A stretch of 64,000 bases of DNA from Vicinamibacterales bacterium. GTDB taxonomy: Bacteria; Acidobacteriota; Vicinamibacteria; Vicinamibacterales; UBA2999. Position 1 is the first letter of the stretch; every line of letters starts with the position of its first letter. This document shows, in pieces, positions 33,247 to 42,345 of this stretch. Position numbers and translations under genes: made by a program. Location of the stretch: NCBI GenBank assembly GCA_041394705.1, contig JAWKHS010000003.1, forward strand, positions 558,001 to 622,000, given 5' to 3'. The notes beneath the pieces are model-generated. The model did not search any database. It worked only from the letters and a program-made list of their open reading frames with translations, and was not told the origin of the DNA.

Positions 33247-34876
33247 TCAGGCCGCGCGTCGAGGCGTCGTGGCCCGCGGGTGATCCGTCGCCGTCGAGCT
33301 CCGGCAGGATTCGCGCCGCCAGGGTCTTGCCCAGCTCCACGCCCCACTGGTCGAAGGAGTTGATGCCCCACACCGCGCCCATCACGAACACCTTGTGCTC
33401 GTAGAGGGCCAGGAGCCGCCCAAGCGTCCGGGGATCGAGCCGGCGATAGAGCAGGCTGGTGGAGGGACGGTTGCCGGGGAACACCTTGTGCGGGGCCAGG
33501 CGGTCCACGTCGGCGGGGGACAGGCCCGCGGCCGTCAGCTCCGCGCGCGCCTCCTCCAGCGTCCGTCCGACCATCAGCGCTTCGGGCTGCGCGAAGAAGT
33601 TCGACAGGAGCAACGGGTGGTGCGCGGGCAGGTCGTGCGCGGCTTCGGCGGCCGCCAGGAAGTCGCACGCGACGAGCCGCGTGCCCTGGTGCAGCAGCTG
33701 GTAGAAGGCGTGCTGTCCGTTGGTGCCCGGCTCGCCCCACACGACCGGTCCCGTCGCGACGCCGGCCGGGTGGCCGTCGCGAGTCACGGCCTTGCCGTTG
33801 CTCTCCATGTCGAGCTGCTGGAGGAACGCCGGCAGCCGCCGCAGGTACTGGTCGTAGGGCAGGACCGCGTGGGAGTCGGCGCCCAGGAAGTCGGTGTTCC
33901 AGATCCCGAGGAGCCCCAGCACCATCGGCAGGTTCGCCTCGAGTGGGGCCGACCGGAAGTGGTCGTCCATCTCCGCGGCGCCGGCCAGCAGGGCGTCGAA
34001 GCCGGCCGCGCCGATGGCGATCGCGATCGGCAGGCCGATGGAGGACCACAGCGAGTAGCGTCCGCCCACCCAGTCCCAGAAGCCGAACACGTTCGACGCG
34101 GTGATACCGAAGCGCTGCACCTCGGTGGCGTTGGTGGAGACCGCCACGAAGTGACGGGCGACGGCCGCGTCGCCGAGCGCCTGGACGAGCCACGCGCGCG
34201 CCGACCGCGCGTTGGCCATCGTCTCCTGGGTGGTGAACGTCTTGGACGCGATGACGAAGAGCGTGGTCGCGGGGCGGATGGTCCTGAGCGTTTCTGACAG
34301 GTGCGCGCCGTCGACGTTCGAGACGAAGTGGAGCCGCGGGCCCTCGCGGCCGTACGGGGTCAGGGCCTCGACGACCATCGCCGGCCCGAGATCCGAGCCG
34401 CCGATCCCCACGTTGACGACGTCGGTGATTGGCTCACCCGTGGCGCCCTTCCAGCGGCCGAGCCGCACCTCCTCGGCGAAGGCCGCCACGCGCGCTCGTG
34501 CGGCCGTGACGTCGGGCATCACGTCGTGCCCGTCGACGCGGATGTCGCGGGTGGCGGCAGCCCTGAGCGCCACGTGGAGCACCGCGCGCCCCTCGGTGGT
34601 GTTGATGCGGTCGCCGGCGAACATCCGATCGCGCAGCGCGTCGACGCCAGTCTCCCGCGCCAGCTCCGCCAGGAGCGCCATGGTCTCGGCCGTGACGCGC
34701 TGCTTGGAGAAGTCCACGAGCAGGTCGTCGAACCGCAGCGAGAGCCGACCGAATCGTCCAGGATCCTCGGCGAAGAGCGTCCGCAGGTGCACGTCGCGCA
34801 TCCGATCGCGGTGCGCCTCCAACCTCTGCCAGATCCCGAGATCCCGAACTCCCATGCCGCCCGCTAGTGTATCCAT
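33215..34876 (-). CDS. pgi: Glucose-6-phosphate isomerase
   Basis: Protein of 553 residues, normal length for the long bacterial type. Family signatures are present: VVNVGIGGSDLGPAMV, FVIASKTFTTQETMANA, GRYSLWSSIGLPIAI, the MESNGKAVTRDG region with the catalytic Glu environment GEPGTNGQHAFYQLLHQG, and GAVWGINSFDQWGVELGK with the C-terminal catalytic Lys. It interconverts glucose-6-phosphate and fructose-6-phosphate in the cytoplasm. The transaldolase gene lies divergently 150 bases away, so central sugar phosphate enzymes are clustered here. Confidence 0.96.
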   Translation of the reverse strand: MDTLAGGMGVRDLGIWQRLEAHRDRMRDVHLRTLFAEDPGRFGRLSLRFDDLLVDFSKQRVTAETMALLAELARETGVDALRDRMFAGDRINTTEGRAVLHVALRAAATRDIRVDGHDVMPDVTAARARVAAFAEEVRLGRWKGATGEPITDVVNVGIGGSDLGPAMVVEALTPYGREGPRLHFVSNVDGAHLSETLRTIRPATTLFVIASKTFTTQETMANARSARAWLVQALGDAAVARHFVAVSTNATEVQRFGITASNVFGFWDWVGGRYSLWSSIGLPIAIAIGAAGFDALLAGAAEMDDHFRSAPLEANLPMVLGLLGIWNTDFLGADSHAVLPYDQYLRRLPAFLQQLDMESNGKAVTRDGHPAGVATGPVVWGEPGTNGQHAFYQLLHQGTRLVACDFLAAAEAAHDLPAHHPLLLSNFFAQPEALMVGRTLEEARAELTAAGLSPADVDRLAPHKVFPGNRPSTSLLYRRLDPRTLGRLLALYEHKVFVMGAVWGINSFDQWGVELGKTLAARILPELDGDGSPAGHDASTRGLITHARRLRGR

Positions 34877-34949
34877 CGGCGCCCGCCAGCGTCAGCACGC
34901 AGCCCGACAGCGTGACGGTGGGAAAGCGCGACAGTGGGACTGCGTATTC

Positions 34950-35012
34950 GCTAGCCGCTAGCCGCTAGCCGTTAGCCGCTAGCCCGAGCCCTGGCCCCGA
35001 GCCCCGAGCCCC
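34950..35012. repeat. Short tandem GCTAGCC and CCCGAGC repeats between pgi and tal
   Basis: The units GCTAGCC and GCTAGCCGCTAGCC occur four to five times in a row with small variants (one GTTAGCC), followed by CCCGAGCC-type units. Similar CTAGC/CCCGAG strings occur near 38365-38400, 38525-38550 and 63665-63690, so this is a dispersed intergenic repeat type of this genome. Confidence 0.7.
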
Positions 35013-35026
35013 TGTAAGATCCCCCC

Positions 35027-35989
35027 ATGTCCCTGCTCGACTCGCTCAAACGGCACACCGTCGTCGTCGCCGACACCGGCGACATCGACCAGGTCCGGCA
35101 CCACCGGCCGCAGGACGCGACGACGAACCCGTCGCTGCTGCTCAAGGCCGCGCAGCAGGCGCAGTACCGGGGACTGGTGGATGCGGCCCTCGAGGGTGCG
35201 GCCCGCGTGGCCGCGCCAGGTCCCGCGCGGACCGACGCCTTCATGGATCGCCTGTCGGTGGCGTTCGGGTGCGAAATCCTGAAGATCGTCCCGGGGCGTG
35301 TCTCCACGGAAGTGGACGCCCGCCACAGCTTCGACACCGACGCCACGCTCGCGAAGGCCCGTGCGATCATCGCCCTCTACGGCGAGGCCGGCGTGCCGGC
35401 GGATCGGGTCCTGGTGAAGATCGGCAGCACGTGGGAGGGCATCCAGGCGGCGGCGCGGCTCGAACGGGAGGGCATCCACTGCAACCTGACCCTGCTCTTC
35501 AGCATGGCCCAGGCGGTGGCGTGCGCCGATGCCGGCGTCACGCTGATCTCGCCCTTCGTCGGCCGCATCTACGACTACTACCGGAAGGCGCGCGGCACCG
35601 AGATCCCCGCCGACGAGGACCCGGGCGTCCAGTCGGTCCGCCGCATCTACGCGTACTACAAGAAGCACGGCTACGCGACGCAGGTGATGGGCGCCAGCTT
35701 CCGCCGCGTCTCCCAGATCACGGCCCTGGCCGGCTGCGACCTCCTGACGATCAGCCCGGACCTGCTCGCCGAACTGGCGGCCGCGCGCGGCGACCTCGAG
35801 CCGGCGCTGACCCAGGCGATGGCGGAGCGCGACGGCGAGCCGCGCAGGCCCCTCGACGAGAAGGCCTATCGCTGGCAGCACAACCAGGATCCCATGGCGG
35901 TGGAGAAGCTGAGCGACGGCATCCGCCGGTTCGACCAGGACGCGCGCGCGCTGGAGGCGTGGGCGGCCAGCATCGCCGCGGCCGCCTGA
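35027..35989 (+). CDS. tal: Transaldolase
   Basis: Protein of 320 residues, matching subfamily 1 (TalB-like) length. The start MSLLDSLKRHTVVVADTGD is canonical, DATTNPSLLLKA contains the catalytic Asp region, and VLVKIGSTWEGIQAA holds the Schiff-base Lys131. It transfers dihydroxyacetone units between sugar phosphates in the pentose phosphate pathway. Divergent from pgi; the common upstream region is filled by short tandem repeats. Confidence 0.96.
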   Translation: MSLLDSLKRHTVVVADTGDIDQVRHHRPQDATTNPSLLLKAAQQAQYRGLVDAALEGAARVAAPGPARTDAFMDRLSVAFGCEILKIVPGRVSTEVDARHSFDTDATLAKARAIIALYGEAGVPADRVLVKIGSTWEGIQAAARLEREGIHCNLTLLFSMAQAVACADAGVTLISPFVGRIYDYYRKARGTEIPADEDPGVQSVRRIYAYYKKHGYATQVMGASFRRVSQITALAGCDLLTISPDLLAELAAARGDLEPALTQAMAERDGEPRRPLDEKAYRWQHNQDPMAVEKLSDGIRRFDQDARALEAWAASIAAAA

Positions 35990-36153
35990 CGTCCCCGCCG
36001 GACCGGGCCTCCCGGCCCGTCCCCGCCGCCTGACCGGTGCGGACCCGTGCCGCTCCGCGCAACCTCTTCGCGGCGGCCTCGCTCGGCAGAGCTACAATTG
36101 CCCTCGGTTTTCGTGGGGTGCGCCGGTACGTCCGCGCCCCCGTGGAGGTTCTC

Positions 36154-38358
36154 TTGAGGACATCCGGTTCACTCATCCTGGTCCTGCTCGCGGCGTTCGC
36201 CGGAACGGCCGCGGCGCAGACCCCCACTCAGCAGCCCACCTCGCAGACGCCGCCCCCCGAGGAGCAGCCCCCCATCTACACGGAAGCCGTCGTCGTGACG
36301 GCCTCGAAGGTGGAGCAGCAGCTCGTGAACGCGCCCGCGACCGTCAGCGTCGTCTCGAGCGACGTCATCGAAAGCTCGCCGGCCACCAACTACGCCGAGC
36401 TCCTGCGCTCGGTGCCCGGCATGAACATCACCCAGACGTCCGCGCGCGACTTCAACATCAACATGCGCGGTGCCACGTCCACGCTCTCCACGTCCCAGCT
36501 CGCGCTCATCGACGGCCGCAGCCTGTACCTGGACTTCTTCGGCTTCGTCGCCTGGGACTTCCTGCCGGTCAATCCGAACGAGATCCGGCAGATCGAGGTG
36601 ATCCGCGGGCCGGCCTCGGCCATCTGGGGCGCCAACGCGCTGTCGGGCGTCGTGAACTTCATCACCAAGTCGCCGCGCGAGATGGCGGGGACGTCGGTGA
36701 CGATGGGCGTCGGCAACATCGGGCCGGCGGACGCCAACACCCAGCGGGACGGGCTGCCGCTCTGGTACGTCAACGCCACGCACGCGGCCGTCGTGAACGA
36801 CCGGTGGAGCTACAAGGTGTCGGCGGGCGCCTTCGGCCAGGACGCGCTGCAGCGGCCCACGGGCACCATCAACAACCCGCAGAAGACGCCCTACCCGAGC
36901 TTCACGAACACCGGCACCCAGCAGCCGAAGCTCGACGGCCGCCTGGACTACGAGGCGCCGCAGGGCGCCTACCGCCTGTCGTTCTCGGGCGGCTTCGCGG
37001 GCACCGAAGGCATCATCCACACCGGTATCGGCCCCTTCGACATGAACCGCGGCACCAAGCTGGGGTACGGGTCGGTACGCTGGAGCAAGGGCGCCCAGAA
37101 ATTCAACGTCTTCACCAACATCCTCGACGGCGACGCCAACGCGCTGCTGTCGGTGGGGACCGACGGGCTCCCCATCGTCTTCACGTTCAACACGAAGACC
37201 TTCGACGCCGAGTACGGGAACGTGCTGGCCTTCGGGACCAGGAACGTGGTGAGCTTCGGCGGCAACCTCCGCTACAACAGCTTCGACCTCTCGCTGGCGC
37301 CGCGCGGCGACAGCCGCAAGGAGGGCGGCGCGTACGTCCAGGACGAGATCTTCATCAACGACTACCTCCGGTGGGTGGTCGGCGCCCGCCTGGACCGCTT
37401 CAGCGTGCTCGACAAGCCGAACTTCTCGCCGCGCACGGCCTTCATCGTGAAGCCCGCGCCCGATCACTCGGTGCGCTTCTCGTTCAACCGTGCCTTCCGG
37501 GCGCCGTCGCTCATCAACAACTTCCTCGACGTCGGCATCATCAACCAGCTGGACCTGCGCGCCATCAATCCGGCCTTCGCGTTCGCGCCCGGCGGCCCGG
37601 TCTACAACTTCCCGGTGTCGGCCACGGGCAACGAGGACCTGCGCGAACAGCAGGTGGACGCCTACGAGGTGGCGTACACCGGCGTCGTCGCCAAGCGCGC
37701 CACGGTGACGGCCGCCTACTACTACAACAAGTCGAAGGACGACATCTTCTTCACCCAGGTGGGCCGCTACCGCGCGCTGAACCCGCCGCCCGGGTGGATC
37801 AACAAGCTCGCGCCGCTCGTCGGCGTCACGACCGCCGCCGGCATCCTGGAAGTCCTGCCTCCGCCCTGCACGGCCGGCATCACCGGGCCGTGCGAGACGG
37901 GCGGGCTGCCATCGGGCTTCAGCTACCGCAACCTCGGGACCGTGAAGGACAAGGGCTTCGAGCTCGGTGTCGACGCGGCCCTGAACCGCGCCGTGAACGT
38001 GTTCGCCAACTACTCCTACCAGTTCAAGCCCGATCCGGACTTCGACATCTCTGAAGTGAACCTCCCGCCGACCAACCGGTTCAACGCCGGCTTCAACTTC
38101 AGCCAGGGCCAGTTCCTGGGCAACCTGAACGTGAACTACCAGGACTCGGCCTTCTGGCAGGACGTGCTCGACGCGCGCTACCACGGCACGACGGACGCCT
38201 TCACCCAGGTGAACGGCGCCTTCGGCGTCCGGTGGCCCGGCGAGAAGCTGACCACCACGGTGAAGTTCACCAACCTGTTCGACCAGGAGATCCAGTCGCA
38301 CGTCTTCGGCGACATCCTCCGCCGGCAGGTGATCGGGGAGCTGCGGGTGCAGTTCTGA
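36154..38358 (+). CDS. TonB-dependent outer-membrane receptor
   Basis: A TTG at 36154 preceded by GTGGAGG gives the best start and a signal peptide (LRTSGSLILVLLAAFAGTAAAQ); an ATG-type start further upstream at 36037 would add an unlikely leader. The 734-residue protein has a plug domain (AVVVTASKVEQQLVNAPATVSVVSS with the TonB-box-like IYTEAVVVTA, then LLRSVPGMNI, IRQIEVIRGPASAIWGANALSGVVNFITK) and a 22-strand-type beta barrel ending in VIGELRVQF with the C-terminal Phe needed for membrane insertion. Ligand unknown. A hairpin terminator follows 57 bases after the stop. Confidence 0.92.
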   Translation: MRTSGSLILVLLAAFAGTAAAQTPTQQPTSQTPPPEEQPPIYTEAVVVTASKVEQQLVNAPATVSVVSSDVIESSPATNYAELLRSVPGMNITQTSARDFNINMRGATSTLSTSQLALIDGRSLYLDFFGFVAWDFLPVNPNEIRQIEVIRGPASAIWGANALSGVVNFITKSPREMAGTSVTMGVGNIGPADANTQRDGLPLWYVNATHAAVVNDRWSYKVSAGAFGQDALQRPTGTINNPQKTPYPSFTNTGTQQPKLDGRLDYEAPQGAYRLSFSGGFAGTEGIIHTGIGPFDMNRGTKLGYGSVRWSKGAQKFNVFTNILDGDANALLSVGTDGLPIVFTFNTKTFDAEYGNVLAFGTRNVVSFGGNLRYNSFDLSLAPRGDSRKEGGAYVQDEIFINDYLRWVVGARLDRFSVLDKPNFSPRTAFIVKPAPDHSVRFSFNRAFRAPSLINNFLDVGIINQLDLRAINPAFAFAPGGPVYNFPVSATGNEDLREQQVDAYEVAYTGVVAKRATVTAAYYYNKSKDDIFFTQVGRYRALNPPPGWINKLAPLVGVTTAAGILEVLPPPCTAGITGPCETGGLPSGFSYRNLGTVKDKGFELGVDAALNRAVNVFANYSYQFKPDPDFDISEVNLPPTNRFNAGFNFSQGQFLGNLNVNYQDSAFWQDVLDARYHGTTDAFTQVNGAFGVRWPGEKLTTTVKFTNLFDQEIQSHVFGDILRRQVIGELRVQF

Positions 38359-38414
38359 AGACATCGCGGCTAGGGGCGAGGGACTAGCGGCGAGTCCCGA
38401 GGCGTCGCGCATGC

Positions 38415-38440
38415 AGGGCCCGGTGAAATCACCGGGCCCT
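38415..38440 (+). terminator. Intrinsic-type hairpin after the TonB receptor gene
   Basis: AGGGCCCGGTG and CACCGGGCCCT form a perfect 11-bp stem with loop AAAT, followed by CCGTGTCTTC rather than a pure T run. A near-identical stem occurs at 63703-63728 after the ankyrin gene. Confidence 0.7.
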
Positions 38441-38553
38441 CCGTGTCTTCGGTCGTGACTTCGACGATCGTGCGCCCGGTCGGGATCCCAAGCGGACCGC
38501 GCGGCGCGACAGCGTGACCCCCCTTGCCCCTAGCCGCCCCTCGCCCCTAACCG

Positions 38554-40707
38554 CTATGTCCGTAGCCGTTCCAGCGCCCCGAGCAGGTCGGCGCCTTCGT
38601 GGTCGCGCGTGGCCGCCCAGAGGTCGCCCACGCGCTGGACGCGGGGGACGACGGTGTCGAGCGTGAACATCTCTGGGCGGATGTCGGCGTGTACCTCGTC
38701 CCAGGTCAGGGGCGTGGACACACCCGCGAAGGCGCTGGCCCGAGCGCTGTAGGCACAGGCCAGCGTCTTGCCCTCGATGTTCTGCAGGTAGTCCACGTAG
38801 ATGGTGCCGGGGCGGCGCTTGCCGACCGTTCGCTCCACGGTGGCGACGGCGGGATGGGCGGTGGCCACCATCGTCGCCACGATCTGGCAGAAGAGCATGC
38901 CCGCCTGGTACGGCGTCCCCGGGCGCAGCGGAATGAAGATGTGCAGCCCTTCGCTGCCCGAGGTCTTGGGCACGCCGGGCACGCCGATCCGATCGAGGAT
39001 CTCGTGCACCCAGCGCGCCACCTCGAGGATCCGGTCGAAGGTGGCGCCCGGCTGCGGATCCAGATCGATGGCCACCTGGTCCGGCGTGTGGAGGGCGCCC
39101 ACGGTCGAGAAGAACGGGTCCATCGAGATGGCCGCGAGCTGCGCCATGTACAGCAGCGTCGTCAGCGAGCCGCCCACGAGACGGGCCGGGACGTCGTCGT
39201 CCGGCAGGGTCTCGATGCGCACGCCGGGCGGGACCGGCTCGGGCGCGCGGTGCTGGTAGAACGACTGGCCGTCCACGCCGTTCGGCAGGCGCTTCATGAC
39301 AAGCGGGCGGTCCGCCACGACCGGCAGCAGCACGGGCGCGATTCGGGTGTAGTAGCGCAGGAGGTCGCCCTTGGTGCGCCGCCCGTCCGGCCAGAAGACC
39401 TTGTCGAGGTTGGTCACCTCCAGCGTGTCGCCGTCGGGCAGCGCGACGCGCCCGTTCTTGCGCCGCGCCTGGAGGTCGTCGAGCTGGGCCACGATCGCGT
39501 CCGCGGTCGGTGCCCAGGCTGCCAGCGGATCGCGCGCGGCCTTCCGTGGGGCCCGTCGTCCACCCCGGGCCGGCGAGCCAGCGACCGCGGACGATCGGCG
39601 GGCCGGCGCGGGCGGCGGATCCGCCGTGGGCGTCCGGATCCGATGCGCCCCGCGCCTGGGCGCCTTCACCGAGCCGGCGCCCTTGTCGTCGCGCAGGCCC
39701 AGATAGGCGGGGTGGCGGAGCCGGCCCTCGTCGGTCATCTCGGTGTAGCGCACCTGGGCCACGAGGCGCGGCAGGACCCAGTGGGCGGTGCCGGGCGTCT
39801 TCGGCGGCGGGTCGAAAGGGCAGTCCTCGCGTGCCAGCGGCGCGAGGAGCGCGGCCAGCCGGTCCAGCTCCGCGCCCGTGAAGCCCGTGCCCACATCGCC
39901 GACGTAGGTCAGCCGGCCGTCGGGGCCGTGGGCGCCCAGCACGAGCGCGCCGAAGTGGCGGCGGGCGCCCTTCGGCTCGGTCCAGCCCGCGACGACGAAC
40001 TCGTCCTGGAGCTGGATCTTCAGCTTCTGCCACTCGGGGCTGCGCTTGCCGGCACGGTACGGGCTCGACGCGCGCTTGACGATCAGGCCTTCCCAGCCCT
40101 CCGCGTCCGCCCGTGCGTAGAGGGCGCGTCCGTCCTCGCGCGCCTGCTCGGCCAGCCTGACCGCCTGGCCGTCGAACGTCGCGGCCACCGCCTCCAGGGC
40201 CGCCCGCCGTTCGGACAGGCGCCGCGCGCGCCAGTCGACGTCGCCGTCACGCAGCAGGTCGAAGGCGACGAACGCCGCCGGCTGCTCGGCGGGTGTCTCG
40301 CGAGGCGCCGAGGATCGATAGCCCGGGACGGCGATGTTGATCCGGCCCTGCAGCCGCTGGAAGCCCGCGGCGCGGCCGTCGCGATCCAGGGCCACGATCT
40401 CGCCGTCGAGGACGACGGGGCCGGGACACCGGGCCGCCCACGCCGTCAGGGCCGCGACGATCTCCGGAAACTGCGTGGATTTCTCGTTGCCGTTGCGCGA
40501 CCACAGGCGGACGAGTGGCGGCGGCCCGGGATCGACCAGCACGAGCGCCCGGATGCCGTCGTACTTCGGCTCGTAGACGGCCTTGGGATCGACGAGCGAC
40601 GCCGGGGCGTCTGGCGTCGTCGCAAGCATCGGTCGGAGGTCGCGGGCGCTGAACACGGCGCAAGGGACGGGTCGGCCGGGCGTCTGCTCAGGGCGCGTAG
40701 CGATCAT
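38554..40707 (-). CDS. ligD: ATP-dependent DNA ligase/polymerase LigD, no 3'-phosphoesterase domain
   Basis: Protein of 717 residues. The N-terminal ligase domain has the lysyl-adenylate motif YEPKYDGIRA (Lys48), then VVLDGEIVALD, EGLIVKR and EWQKLKIQ; the OB part ends around residue 320. A Pro/Arg-rich linker leads to the primase-polymerase domain (EVTNLDKVFWPDG, RPLVMKRLPNGVDGQSFYQH, VAIDLDPQ with the metal-binding Asp pair, TSGSEGLHIFIPL). There is no N-terminal phosphoesterase domain. LigD joins broken DNA ends in bacterial non-homologous end joining together with Ku; no ku gene is in the window. Its start lies inside the sulfite-oxidase-like gene (20-base overlap), so it is translated after it. 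Confidence 0.93.
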   Translation of the reverse strand: MIATRPEQTPGRPVPCAVFSARDLRPMLATTPDAPASLVDPKAVYEPKYDGIRALVLVDPGPPPLVRLWSRNGNEKSTQFPEIVAALTAWAARCPGPVVLDGEIVALDRDGRAAGFQRLQGRINIAVPGYRSSAPRETPAEQPAAFVAFDLLRDGDVDWRARRLSERRAALEAVAATFDGQAVRLAEQAREDGRALYARADAEGWEGLIVKRASSPYRAGKRSPEWQKLKIQLQDEFVVAGWTEPKGARRHFGALVLGAHGPDGRLTYVGDVGTGFTGAELDRLAALLAPLAREDCPFDPPPKTPGTAHWVLPRLVAQVRYTEMTDEGRLRHPAYLGLRDDKGAGSVKAPRRGAHRIRTPTADPPPAPARRSSAVAGSPARGGRRAPRKAARDPLAAWAPTADAIVAQLDDLQARRKNGRVALPDGDTLEVTNLDKVFWPDGRRTKGDLLRYYTRIAPVLLPVVADRPLVMKRLPNGVDGQSFYQHRAPEPVPPGVRIETLPDDDVPARLVGGSLTTLLYMAQLAAISMDPFFSTVGALHTPDQVAIDLDPQPGATFDRILEVARWVHEILDRIGVPGVPKTSGSEGLHIFIPLRPGTPYQAGMLFCQIVATMVATAHPAVATVERTVGKRRPGTIYVDYLQNIEGKTLACAYSARASAFAGVSTPLTWDEVHADIRPEMFTLDTVVPRVQRVGDLWAATRDHEGADLLGALERLRT

Positions 40708-41407
40708 CGAGCCACGGTTCCGCCGTGGCCGAGTAGCCGCGCGCCTCCCAGAAGCCGGGGCGGTCCTCCGCGTGGAACTCGATCCGGCGGATCCACTTCG
40801 TGCCTTTCCAGGCGTACAGCCGGGGCGTGATCATGCGGCAGGGGCCGCCGTGCTCGCGCGGCAGCGGCCGGCCCTCCCAGGTGTGCACCAGGAGGACGTC
40901 GTCCTCGACCGCCCGCGCCAGCGGCAGGTTGGTGGTGTACGGGATGTCGGTGCCCGGCATGCGGTCGTAGCCGGTACAGGTCACGAAGCGCGCCTCGGGC
41001 GCCGGGACGGCGAGCGCCGCCAGCACCTGGACGCGCACGCCCCGCCATCGGTTGTCGAACCGGCTCCACGTGGTCACGCAGTGGAAGTCGCTCTCGTCTT
41101 CCACCTGTGGCAGGGCCAGGAAGTCGGCCCACGTCAGGGACAGCGGCTGAGCGCACGCGCCGCCCACCTCCAGGCGCCAGTGGTCCAGGGCGACGTCCGG
41201 GCAGTCCCCGAGATCGAGCACGGGCCAGTTCGGCACGCGGCGCTGTCCGGTGGGGAGCTGCGGCATCCCGTGCCGGTTGGCTGGCCCCGTGCCCAGCGGG
41301 CGCGCGACCGCCGCGTCGTGCGCCGCCGCTTCCCGCTGGAGCGCCCGCTGGCGCTCGAGATAGCGGAGGCGGCGTTCGACGAGCGGGGGCGACGGGTCGA
41401 TGGCCAC
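40688..41407 (-). CDS. Sulfite-oxidase-fold molybdopterin protein
   Basis: Protein of 239 residues without a leader, so probably cytoplasmic. The Mo-co domain is plain: LEVGGACAQPLSLTWADFLAL, DFHCVTTWSRFDNRWRGVRV with the Mo-ligating Cys110, ARFVTCTGYD, LPLARAVEDDVLLVHTWEGRPLPREHGGP and KWIRRIEFHAED. It lacks the C-terminal dimerisation domain of true sulfite oxidases and resembles the YuiH/MsrP-like short enzymes. Substrate unknown. It is first in a two-gene unit with ligD; the two functions look unrelated. The product of mobB-like and molybdoenzyme genes at the left of the window shares the cofactor but not the region. Confidence 0.85.
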   Translation of the reverse strand: MAIDPSPPLVERRLRYLERQRALQREAAAHDAAVARPLGTGPANRHGMPQLPTGQRRVPNWPVLDLGDCPDVALDHWRLEVGGACAQPLSLTWADFLALPQVEDESDFHCVTTWSRFDNRWRGVRVQVLAALAVPAPEARFVTCTGYDRMPGTDIPYTTNLPLARAVEDDVLLVHTWEGRPLPREHGGPCRMITPRLYAWKGTKWIRRIEFHAEDRPGFWEARGYSATAEPWLDDRYAP

Positions 41408-41468
41408 GAAAGGGCGCTCCGGCCATGTATGCTACCAGTCTCGGCGCCGCAGACCGGCGCCGGGCCGT

Positions 41469-42332
41469 ATGTCCGAACGCACCTGGTCCCGCCGGCCTCG
41501 CGCCGCCTGTGTCGTATTCGTCCTCGCCGCGGTCTCCGCGCGGTGCGCCGGGGGTGTCGACTCCCCCACGGGCCCGAGTCCCGTGCTGACACGGGCGGCC
41601 ACGCCGCAGGTGGGCGGCCCGCCGCCCACCGTGTCGCTCGGTCCGGTCCAGGCACTCGGTGCCACCCGGTTCATGGCCTTCGGCGACAGCATCACGTGCG
41701 GCGTCATCTCGTCGTTCAACGACCCGATGCTGTTCGTGCCATCGAACTGCAACGAGCCGGTCTTCTCGTACCCCCGGCAGCTGCGCGGCGTGCTCACCAA
41801 CTCGTTTCCGACGCAGGCCTTCACCGTCGCCAACGAAGGCTCGCCGGGCGAGTGGGCCCTGAACGCGCTGAATACCGGGCGCTTCCTGCAGGCCGTCGGC
41901 AGCCAGCGGCCGCAGGGGCTGATCCTGCTCGAGGGCATCAACGACCTGAACAACGGCCGGAGCATCTCCGGCACGGTCGATGCGCTGCGCCAGATGATCG
42001 ACATCGCCGGTCTCTACAACACGACCGTGCTGGTCAGCACGATGTTCCAGACGTGCGTGGCGTCCTTCCCGGACGGATCGATCCGGCAGAACTCCTCGGA
42101 CAAGATCACGGCCTTCAACTCCGCGATCGTGAACATGGCCGCCGGCCGGCAGAACGTCTACGTCGTGGACCTCTACGGCGCGTTCGGCACCGGCAACTGC
42201 GACGCCAGCGGGGGCATCAATCTGCTCGGCCACGACGGCCTGCACCCGACCTCGAGCGGCTACGCCCGCATGGCCACCACGTTCACGTCGGCCCTGACCA
42301 ACGTGTTCGCCGTGCGCGGCTCGTACCAGTAG
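41469..42332 (+). CDS. GDSL/SGNH-family lipase/esterase lipoprotein
   Basis: The ATG at 41469 gives 287 residues with a lipoprotein-type signal (RAACVVFVLAAVSARCAGG). SGNH blocks are clear: MAFGDSITCGV (block I, catalytic Ser), ILLEGINDLNNG (block III), and HDGLHPTSSGYARMA (block V, Asp-x-x-His). A Thr/Pro-rich linker follows the lipid anchor. It should be a serine esterase exposed on the envelope. An in-frame extension to 41400 overlaps the divergent gene and is not needed. Confidence 0.85.
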   Translation: MSERTWSRRPRAACVVFVLAAVSARCAGGVDSPTGPSPVLTRAATPQVGGPPPTVSLGPVQALGATRFMAFGDSITCGVISSFNDPMLFVPSNCNEPVFSYPRQLRGVLTNSFPTQAFTVANEGSPGEWALNALNTGRFLQAVGSQRPQGLILLEGINDLNNGRSISGTVDALRQMIDIAGLYNTTVLVSTMFQTCVASFPDGSIRQNSSDKITAFNSAIVNMAAGRQNVYVVDLYGAFGTGNCDASGGINLLGHDGLHPTSSGYARMATTFTSALTNVFAVRGSYQ

Positions 42333-42345
42333 GCCGACGGCCCGC

